A DNA stretch of 64,000 nucleotides from positions 1-64,000 of the forward strand of contig JAHBVV010000004.1 of NCBI GenBank assembly GCA_019637335.1. The letters run 5' to 3'. This DNA comes from Candidatus Hydrogenedentota bacterium. Lineage in GTDB: Bacteria > Hydrogenedentota > Hydrogenedentia > Hydrogenedentales > JAEUWI01. Below, piece after piece: positions 1-6,571 of this stretch (positions are counted from its first letter, which is position 1; each line of letters opens with the position of its first letter). The translations under genes and the position numbers were made by a program. Below the pieces are notes generated by a model. It was not told the origin of the DNA, did no database searches, and was given only the letters and a program-made list of their open reading frames with translations.

Positions 1-228
1 GACTGCTGGACGAATAACCCGAAGAAAAACATCCGTCCCGTTCCCGTGGACGTTTGCACCGCGGGTTACTTCAAAGAGATCACCTCTAAAGGTGGCGGCG
101 TGGTTCTGCTCCACGACAAGAACATCAAGACCGTCGAGCTCAGCGCGAAGCTGATCCCGATGCTCCTGAACGCGGGTTACACTTTCGTGAACCTCGACGA
201 CGTTCGTTCGCTCGACAAGTACGAGTAG
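1..228 (+). CDS. Polysaccharide deacetylase (NodB-like), C-terminal fragment
   Basis: The frame is open from the first base and stops at 226-228, so this is the last 75 residues of a longer gene. A segment GGVVLLHD followed about ten residues later by a leucine-rich helix and GYTFVNLDDV matches the end of the NodB/CE4 polysaccharide deacetylase barrel, where a conserved His-Asp near 'LLHD' is followed by a helix and a 'G(Y/F).(F/L)V.L' strand. These enzymes deacetylate peptidoglycan or other N-acetylated polysaccharides. The catalytic N-terminal motifs lie outside the window. Family call is moderate; substrate is unknown. Confidence 0.6.
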   Translation, partial: DCWTNNPKKNIRPVPVDVCTAGYFKEITSKGGGVVLLHDKNIKTVELSAKLIPMLLNAGYTFVNLDDVRSLDKYE

Positions 229-235
229 TTTCTAG

Positions 236-1567
236 TTAGTTACGACCGTTTTCTGATGAAGCCGCGCCGGTCTCCGGGGCGGCTTCGTTCGTTGAGGGCT
301 GCCAGTAGCAGCGGGTGTTCTCGTCGAGCTGGCAGTTCTGCGCCTGACGGAAACCCTTCGAGTTCATGATCGCGAGGAGTCGCGTATTGAAGTTCGGGTA
401 CTGCCAGCCTTGTTCGGGGTGCTGGGGTTGACCTTCGCTCATGCACTGCAGTTTGCGCATCTGGATGAGGGCTTCGCTTGAGCGCGTCTCGGGATTGCGC
501 TGGGCCTCGAGCCATGAGCCGAACACTTCGGAACCGAAGGCGTCGGCGAACTCCTCTTCGGTCGCGCCGAAGCACTGCGCGGGATACTTCTTCGGGTCCG
601 CGAAGCCGCGGATGTGGGGAGCGGCGTTTTTGTCGCGGGTGTTTTTGGCTTTCTTCGAGGATTCCTTCGCGACCATTTTGTCGAAGATCTCGGTGTTCTT
701 ATGCTGCAGGCAGCGCTGGACGTCCGCGAAGACGGGGGCGATCTCGGGGCGCGCGTCGGCGGTCTTCTTCAAGAGTCCGCAGGCTTCGAGTTTTTTGACG
801 ACGGGCGCGGTTTTTCGGTCCAGCACCGCCGTGGGGAAAATCATCGTCGTCGTTCCGGTTTCGGCCAGCAGATAAAAGGCGATCTCTTTTTGCTCGCGGG
901 TGGCGCTGCGGCCCAGGCATTTCTCCATCGCTTCGCCGGTCTGCTGCGGTTCTTGCGCGAGGGCGGCGCCGCCTTTTTGGTAGGTGTCTTTCGCGAGCGT
1001 GCAGGGGCTGACGACGTGACCGAGCTCGTGCGCGAAGATGCTGGCCCAGGCGCCGGGCGTGAGTCGCAGCGAGGTGGCGCAGGCGACGACCGAGTGGGAC
1101 GAGTCGTCGTAGAAGGCGTTCGGCGTTTCCTCGGGATGGGGGCGCGGCGGTTTCAGTGAGGTCGTCATGGGATTACGGGCGTAGGCGCGGACGCCGGGGG
1201 CGATTTTGCGGTTGCTCGGGCCTTGGCAAGAGGGATCGTCCTCGGGCGCCTCACGGAAATTCAGCGAGTCGAGTCGGGCGAGGATCGCTTGGGTGCCGGG
1301 GTCGTCTTTCGAGCCGCGCGCGAGGATGAGGGCGCGGGCGCGTTCTTTGATCTCGGTGACGATGATTTTCGAGTTCACGGGGTTGCCGTTGTCCAGGCGA
1401 CGGAGGGCCGCGCTGTCGCATTGACCGGCGATCCGGTCGGGGCTGCACTGCGCTGCCGCCGTCGCGGTGACTGTTGCGAAACTTGATAACGTGAGCGCGC
1501 CCAGAATCAGGGCAAAACTCCCTTTCGAAAATGTGGTGAACGGCGTTTTTGCTTTCATGACGAGCAT
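236..1567 (-). CDS. Secreted putative zinc metallopeptidase (HELGH)
   Basis: A 443-residue protein with a basic N-terminus, a hydrophobic stretch at about residues 15-38 and a likely signal-peptidase site near ATAAAQ. HELGH at 180-184 is a zinc-binding HExxH motif, and EEEFAD at 337-342 could give the third ligand, as in gluzincins where an E..AD-type motif follows. Many cysteines fit an exported, disulfide-bonded protein. I do not recognise the exact family. The gene is divergent from the secreted protein at 1749 and convergent with the deacetylase. An in-frame ATG at 1558 is an alternative start; neither has a strong ribosome site. Confidence 0.6.
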   Translation of the reverse strand: MLVMKAKTPFTTFSKGSFALILGALTLSSFATVTATAAAQCSPDRIAGQCDSAALRRLDNGNPVNSKIIVTEIKERARALILARGSKDDPGTQAILARLDSLNFREAPEDDPSCQGPSNRKIAPGVRAYARNPMTTSLKPPRPHPEETPNAFYDDSSHSVVACATSLRLTPGAWASIFAHELGHVVSPCTLAKDTYQKGGAALAQEPQQTGEAMEKCLGRSATREQKEIAFYLLAETGTTTMIFPTAVLDRKTAPVVKKLEACGLLKKTADARPEIAPVFADVQRCLQHKNTEIFDKMVAKESSKKAKNTRDKNAAPHIRGFADPKKYPAQCFGATEEEFADAFGSEVFGSWLEAQRNPETRSSEALIQMRKLQCMSEGQPQHPEQGWQYPNFNTRLLAIMNSKGFRQAQNCQLDENTRCYWQPSTNEAAPETGAASSENGRN

Positions 1568-1675
1568 TCAAGATTGCAAGGGTGGGGCTTGCGGCGTTTC
1601 GGCGAGGGGCGCGTGTTTTAGAGGAGAGTTCTCAGAATGAGACAAGTGCACACTCTCTCCACCTTTACCTGAACA

Positions 1676-1699
1676 GGTGTCGATGCGTTGGTAGACACC
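1676..1699. promoter_or_regulatory. Inverted repeat in a divergent intergenic region
   Basis: GGTGTC (1676-1681) and GACACC (1694-1699) face each other across 12 bases, midway between two divergently transcribed genes. The position suits an operator or a small hairpin; no regulator is visible nearby. Confidence 0.25.
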
Positions 1700-1748
1700 C
1701 CTCGCGATAAATCTTGAAATGGCGGCGGGGTTCTAAGAGAAACGCGCC

Positions 1749-2172
1749 ATGAAATTGAAGCGTGTTTTGTTGGGTTGCGTGGTGATGGTTTCGGTTTTCG
1801 CGGGCGGCGGGGCGCGGGCGGCGCTGACCCCGGAGCTGCAGATGTATCTGCGGTCGTCGTCGGGCGCGAACGGCGTCGGGGGCGCGCAGGAGTGCATCAA
1901 CAATCCCGGTGCGTGGGGGAATGAGTTCCGGCTGGGGAACGAGTGCGCGACCTACGGGGAATTCGGTTTCGGCGCGTGGGTGCTGAAGCCCGCGCAGGAC
2001 GGCGATCCCTTCTTCCGCTTCTTCGCGAACTTCGCGGTGGTGTACGACAACCGCACGGACTGGGAGGCGCCCTCGGTGCCGACGGGCGGGGGACTGCGCG
2101 GGGGTAACGTGTGGGTCATGCGGGAGGTCTACTCCGAGGGTGGGTATTACGCGGGGGCCCCCTTCACGGCTT
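1749..2172 (+). CDS. Small secreted protein, 3' end lost at the junction
   Basis: ATG at 1749 with AAGAGA about eight bases upstream. Residues 1-24 form a clear signal peptide ending in GGGARA. The mature part is rich in aromatic residues and glycine and contains two cysteines; no domain is recognised. The frame stays open to 2261, but from about 2173 it reads through a G-homopolymer-rich tract into low-complexity glycine/arginine codons, so only the part to about residue 141 is credible. The true C-terminus is missing. Composition and style match the left-hand genes. Confidence 0.5.
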
Positions 2173-2216
2173 GGGCGGGGGGGGGCGGGGGGGGAGGGCG
2201 GGGGAGGGGGGCTGGA
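2173..2216. other. G-rich junction, probable assembly chimera
   Basis: About 44 bases made almost entirely of runs of G broken by single C or A. On the left an open secreted-protein gene loses its end; on the right a diguanylate cyclase starts in the middle of its sensor domain. Two truncated genes meeting at a homopolymer-rich tract is what a mis-join looks like. A genuine recombination joint or sequencing error in a G-rich spot cannot be excluded from sequence alone. Confidence 0.55.
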
Positions 2217-2218
2217 GC

Positions 2219-2890
2219 GGGGAATGGTCGCTGCGCCGGGATGCGCTCCGGCGCGTGCTGATGTTCGATATGGAGATCGTGTTCCACACGTACGTCGAAA
2301 GCCTGATGGGGGCGGTGGAATCGGCGCGCAGTGAGATCCAGCAGTATGCGGCGGAGCTGGAGCGGAGCGTGGCGGAGTTGAGCGAGCTTTCCCGGCGCGA
2401 CCCGCTGACGAGCCTGCTCAACCACCGGGCCTTTATCGAGGAGCTAAAGCGCGAGATTGCGCGCGCCGAGCGCGAGGGCCGCGCGCTGAGCCTGGCCTAT
2501 ATCGATCTGAACGGCTTCAAGGAGGTCAACGACGCGCGGGGCCACCAGGCGGGGGACCGGATCCTCCGGGCGGTGGCGCGCCTGCTGGTGGAGAACACGC
2601 GCGCGTCGGACATCGCCTGCCGCTATGGCGGGGACGAATTCGCGGTGATTCTGCCGCAATGCACCACGGCGCAGGCCCGGCAGGTGTGTGAGAAGGTTAT
2701 GGCGGAGATCCAGTCGCACAGCCTGGACGGGGTTTCCTTGAGCATTGGCATCGCCGAGAGCGCGCCGGGTTTCCGGCTGAATATGGACGACCTGATCACG
2801 GCGGCGGACACCGCGATGTACCGCGCGAAGGACCTGTCGCGCCGCACGCCGGGCAGCCACCTGCTGCTTGCGCCGCCGCCGGCGCTTTGA
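2219..2890 (+). CDS. Globin-coupled diguanylate cyclase, 5'-truncated
   Basis: The credible part begins inside the last helix of what looks like a protoglobin sensor (LRRVLMFDMEIVFHTY resembles the C-terminal helix of globin-coupled sensors), followed by a short coiled-coil linker and a complete GGDEF domain. The active-site GGDEF is encoded at 2627-2641, and RASD five residues upstream is an intact inhibitory RxxD site, so product feedback by c-di-GMP is expected. It makes c-di-GMP from two GTP. The haem-binding part is absent because of the junction at 2173-2216; no real start codon is visible. A G1P-dehydrogenase-like gene follows 60 bases downstream. Confidence 0.75.
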   Translation, partial: GEWSLRRDALRRVLMFDMEIVFHTYVESLMGAVESARSEIQQYAAELERSVAELSELSRRDPLTSLLNHRAFIEELKREIARAEREGRALSLAYIDLNGFKEVNDARGHQAGDRILRAVARLLVENTRASDIACRYGGDEFAVILPQCTTAQARQVCEKVMAEIQSHSLDGVSLSIGIAESAPGFRLNMDDLITAADTAMYRAKDLSRRTPGSHLLLAPPPAL

Positions 2891-2950
2891 ATAGAGTGGC
2901 GGTGGATCGACCGGACCGAATGACGCCAACGGAAGGAGTTCTGCCGCCCG

Positions 2951-3940
2951 ATGAAACACTGCTGGGGATTGCCCGCCATTCGCTATGCCGCCGTGAGTGG
3001 CCTTTCCGAGGAGCGCACGGCGGATCTCGTGGTCAGCGCCGGAATCCTGGAGGCCATCGGCGATCGCCTGCCGCTGAAAGCCGCCGCCGTGCACACGATC
3101 TCCGAGGCCACCATCGCGCACTGGGAGGCGCTGGTTACCGCGCTGAAGGGCGAGGTGATCTACGCGATCGGCGGCGGGCTGGCCGCCGACGCCGCAAAAT
3201 TTGCGTCGCTCAAGGCGGGAAAGCCGCTCATCTGCATTCCGGCGGCCATCTCGGTGGACGCCTTCCTGACGTGGGCCTCCGGCTACCGCGAGGACGGATG
3301 CGTCCGCTATATTGAGACCCGCCCGCCGGATGAGGTGATTGTCGATTTCGAGCTGATCGCCGCCGGCCCCCTGGGCATCCGGTCCGCGGGCGTCACGGAT
3401 GTCCTGTCCATCGCCACGGGGCGGTGGGACTGGAAGTTCGCGCACGAGGCGGGACGTAATCCGGACCATATGCCCTACGACCCCGCCGTGGACGCCATGG
3501 CCGCGACCATCGAGGACGCCTGCCTCGCCTGCGCCGCCTCGGCGGGGCGCGGGGAGCCGGAGGGGCTCCGCCGCCTGGTGGAATGCCTGGCGATGGAGGT
3601 CCAGCTCTGCAACCTTATCGGACATTCCCGCCCGGAGGAGGGGAGCGAGCACTACTTCGCCTACGCCGCCGAGAGCATCCTCGGGAAGGGCCTGCCGCAC
3701 GGCGATCTCGTCGGCCCGGGCATCCTCGTCATGGCGCACTTCCAGGGCCAGGACATCGCCCCGCTCAAGGACGCCATGCGCGCCGCGAACGTCCCCCTGA
3801 CCAACATCCCGCCGGACGCCATCCGGGAAATCCTCCACATGCTGCCCGCCTACAGCGCGCGACACAACATGCCCTACGGCATCGCGCATACCCTCACGCC
3901 CGACCAGATCGCGGCCTTCGACCCCGGCATCCTGGCCTGA
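2951..3940 (+). CDS. sn-glycerol-1-phosphate dehydrogenase-like enzyme
   Basis: A 329-residue member of the iron-containing alcohol dehydrogenase / dehydroquinate synthase superfamily. GGGLAADAAK at 74-83 is the nucleotide-binding GGG motif. D150 (in SAGVTDVLS), H234 (in GSEHYF) and H250 (in GLPHGD) stand where this superfamily binds its metal. AGVTDVLS followed by DW resembles the EgsA/AraM glycerol-1-phosphate dehydrogenase branch, which reduces dihydroxyacetone phosphate to sn-glycerol-1-phosphate. The ATG has GGAAGGAG about 12 bases upstream. Another polyol-phosphate dehydrogenase of the same fold is possible. Confidence 0.7.
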   Translation: MKHCWGLPAIRYAAVSGLSEERTADLVVSAGILEAIGDRLPLKAAAVHTISEATIAHWEALVTALKGEVIYAIGGGLAADAAKFASLKAGKPLICIPAAISVDAFLTWASGYREDGCVRYIETRPPDEVIVDFELIAAGPLGIRSAGVTDVLSIATGRWDWKFAHEAGRNPDHMPYDPAVDAMAATIEDACLACAASAGRGEPEGLRRLVECLAMEVQLCNLIGHSRPEEGSEHYFAYAAESILGKGLPHGDLVGPGILVMAHFQGQDIAPLKDAMRAANVPLTNIPPDAIREILHMLPAYSARHNMPYGIAHTLTPDQIAAFDPGILA

Positions 3941-4178
3941 GGGGCCCCCTGGGGCCCGGGGCGCCGGGAAGGGAGAGCCGACCGCCGCCGGGAGAGCGCG
4001 GGGGACCGGGCCGCGCGGCCGGCAGCGACCCACGGCCCGCCGGGGCGGACTCCACCCCGTAGCGCGATGCGCGACCCCAACCCGGGTCGCACCGCCGGCA
4101 ATGGCGCGCCTCCGAGACGGCCCGGCTCCATCGCCAGGTTGGGCCCTGGCCGGAGCGGCGTCAGTATCCCAACCTCAG

Positions 4179-4290
4179 CACCGCCAGGGAGCACCCCGGA
4201 ACCCGCGGCCATCCCGCCAATCCACCGGCACACCGCCAGGGGGCACCCCGGAACCCGCGGCCATCCCGCCAATCCACCGGCACACCGCCA
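4179..4290. repeat. 52-bp direct repeat, two copies plus a partial
   Basis: A unit beginning CACCGCCAGGG recurs at 4179 and 4231 and partly at 4283, an exact 52-base period. The two full copies differ at one visible base. It lies in a gene-free GC-rich stretch and reads as proline-rich nonsense when translated. Confidence 0.85.
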
Positions 4291-4350
4291 GCCCCAGAAG
4301 CACCCGGAGCGCTTTCACGACGACCCACACGGGTACGAGGCGCCGGGAAG

Positions 4351-4455
4351 GCCGACAAGGGGAAGGCCGACAAGGGGAAGGCCGACAAGGGGAAGGCCGA
4401 CAAGGGGAAGGCCGACAAGGGGAAGGCCGACAAGGGGAAGGTAGACAACGGGAGG
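4351..4455. repeat. 15-bp tandem repeat, six perfect units plus one decayed
   Basis: GCCGACAAGGGGAAG repeats perfectly at 4351, 4366, 4381, 4396, 4411 and 4426; the unit at 4441 has several changes. The period is a multiple of three, so it would stay in frame, but no convincing gene covers it. Confidence 0.95.
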
Positions 4456-4514
4456 CCCTCACGACCCAGGAAGCACCCACGGGACCCCGGCGCGGCGCCC
4501 CCATCAAGCGCTCC

Positions 4515-4800
4515 CAATAACGTCTGATAATATATATTATGTTTGTATCGGGCATGGTGCGAATTGGGCTCTAAAATAGAGCGTCTATGCCATTCGATCC
4601 CTCATCCAGCCGGATGCGCAAAGTCAGGAGGAATCGCTGTCATATATTGACCTTATATGTAACATAAGAGTGAATGCCATAAGCTTTTTATATGCAATGT
4701 CTAATGCAACTCATATGCTTCGTGAGAATGTGCCGCAAGCTTGGATTTTCAGTAGTTTGATTGAGGTGATTAAAAACAGAACACAAGCCTGCCGATGGTG
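4515..4800. other. AT-rich island with a ~70-codon open segment
   Basis: Base composition drops sharply against GC-rich flanks. It contains a 14-base palindrome ATAATATATATTAT (4527-4540), AGGAGG near 4626, and a rightward frame open from 4580 to about 4800 whose predicted residues (for example SFLYAMSNATHMLR) look protein-like rather than low-complexity. The frame then runs into GC-rich DNA antisense to the next gene. I read it as a remnant of a foreign gene; the family is not recognised. The rest of 3941-5152 (4800-5152 in particular) shows nothing I can call. Confidence 0.4.
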
Positions 4801-5152
4801 CTTTGGCTCCCCACGATACGCCCTCAGCCCCAGGGTCCGCCCGCCCTCGATCCGCTTTCCCCCGGCCTCCCCCTGGAACTACGCCCGGCCCTCCGAGTTC
4901 TCATGTGGTAGCCCCCCGCCGACCCCTCGCGACCCCTTCCGCCCGCGCGCTCGGAGCCAACGGCGCCCGCCATCAACGGCGCGGAACCGCGGACGCCAGC
5001 GGACCAGCGGCAACGCCCAGCCGCGCGTTTGCCACCCCCGAAGTCCAGCCGCCCTTACCGCCGAAGCGGCGCCTCACGCCACCGGATCAACGTCGGGATT
5101 CTCGCCCCGAGTCCCGCGCGGCCTGAACACGCTCGTCTCCGGCGCGCCGCCG

Positions 5153-6571
5153 CTACGCGCGGATGCTGTCGGCGGCGATGTGTTCCCGCTTCCCGGGCCC
5201 CATCCGCTCATCCACGCCCAGGGCCGCCAGCATGGTGTTGTACGCATCGAGGCCTTCCCTGCCCACGTCCAGGATTTCATTGGTCTTGAATCGCCCGCCG
5301 GCGCCCGTGATCGCGTGGAAGACGCCAGAGAGCTCGCGTTTGGCGTCGGAATGCCGCCCGTCGCCGGATTCGGTGGAAATGGTGAAGAGCGAATTCTCCA
5401 GGATGCTCTTGCCATTGGCTTCTTGCGCCTCGGGGCCGTCGAGGCGCTGGAGGAAATAGGCCACCTCCCGCATTTTCATGTGGGCGTGGGCGCGCAGGGC
5501 TTCGTTCCTCTTCTCCGGATTGAACTTGTGCCACCATTCGTGGCTGCACCCGTTCGCGCCGGACGCGTTCAGCTCCGCCGCGTCGTCGAACTGGTAGATC
5601 CGGCGCCCGCCGTATTCGTAGTCCCCTTTTACCCGCAGGCGCTCGCCCGCGGCCAGGAAGGTGATCGATCCAAACCGCGTCCGGTCCATCTGGATGGCCA
5701 TCGCGTACAGATCCGCCAGCAGACGCCATTCCGCCACGAGCTCATCCAGCGCCATGTCGATGCCTTCGCCGCCGGGGTCCGCCTCCCCGCCGTGGGCGAG
5801 GATGGAGCGCGGCGGAAGCGCCGGCCCCCCGCCTTCGGGGGCCTCCGCGGCGTAGGCGCGCTGCTCGAACTCCCGGATGCGATCGAGGTGATCGGCCACG
5901 CGGGATTTCGAGGCGGCGCCGAGGGGCGAGTTCGCGCCCGTGTAGTACTGGTACTGGCCCACGACGGCATCGAGCACGCTGCGCTTGATGCGATCCTCGC
6001 GGGCGTCGCCGCCGCCACCGAGGGTCCCGAATACCCGCTCGAAGACATCGCGCGGGCGCTCCTGCATCGCGGCCGCGGCGGTGCCGTCGTGGTTGAAGCT
6101 GTGTACGAAGCGCCCGAGCCGATCGCGGCGGAAGAAGGTGCCCGCAACCAGCGTCGGAACCATCCCCGGAGGCAGCCCGTCCGGGTAGTGCGCCTTGCGG
6201 ACCATCTGGTCGATCGAGGGGCCGCCCGCCTTGGCGGTGCCGTCGGGCGGCTCCGCCGTGAAGGCGCCGGTCGCCCCGTCATAGTGGGCGTTGATGCCGG
6301 CTTCATCGCAGCGGATCTGGTCGATGTTCCGCATGATGAGGAGCTTTTCCTTCAACGGCGCGAGCGGCTCGAGCACGCCCTCAAAGCCCTCGGTTTGCAG
6401 GGGCGCGGGGATGCCGAGGCCGAAAAAGACGTTAAAGGCGCGCACCGGAATTTCCGGCGCGGTTGTCGCGGAGGCGCGGGAGACCGCCATTTCCTCCAGA
6501 AACGGCAGGCCGACGGCGATGCCGCCTAGGCCCCGTAACATTGTGCGGCGGCTGATGGGCTTGCGTTTCAC
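5153..6571 (-). CDS. DUF1552 secreted protein
   Basis: A 472-residue protein starting at a GTG that overlaps the stop of the upstream gene as GTGA, with GGAGGA just before it, so the two are translationally coupled. The N-terminus has SRRTMLRGLGG and a hydrophobic stretch, a twin-arginine-type signal as in other DUF1552 proteins. The family is expanded in planctomycetes and relatives and is nearly always encoded next to a DUF1592/DUF1588 protein, as here. Its biochemical function is not established; an export-linked role in polymer breakdown is only an inference. An upstream extension of the frame to 6739 lies inside the neighbour and is not used. Confidence 0.85.
   Translation of the reverse strand: MKRKPISRRTMLRGLGGIAVGLPFLEEMAVSRASATTAPEIPVRAFNVFFGLGIPAPLQTEGFEGVLEPLAPLKEKLLIMRNIDQIRCDEAGINAHYDGATGAFTAEPPDGTAKAGGPSIDQMVRKAHYPDGLPPGMVPTLVAGTFFRRDRLGRFVHSFNHDGTAAAAMQERPRDVFERVFGTLGGGGDAREDRIKRSVLDAVVGQYQYYTGANSPLGAASKSRVADHLDRIREFEQRAYAAEAPEGGGPALPPRSILAHGGEADPGGEGIDMALDELVAEWRLLADLYAMAIQMDRTRFGSITFLAAGERLRVKGDYEYGGRRIYQFDDAAELNASGANGCSHEWWHKFNPEKRNEALRAHAHMKMREVAYFLQRLDGPEAQEANGKSILENSLFTISTESGDGRHSDAKRELSGVFHAITGAGGRFKTNEILDVGREGLDAYNTMLAALGVDERMGPGKREHIAADSIRA

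Noticed and set aside
2444-4033. A 529-codon leftward frame opposite the diguanylate cyclase and dehydrogenase genes
   Set aside because: It mirrors two well-supported genes on the other strand; long antisense frames are expected at this GC content, and the product is Arg/Gly/Pro-rich without domains.
4670-6529. A 619-codon rightward frame opposite the DUF1552 gene
   Set aside because: Only its first ~45 codons (AT-rich island) look protein-like; the rest is antisense to a recognised gene.
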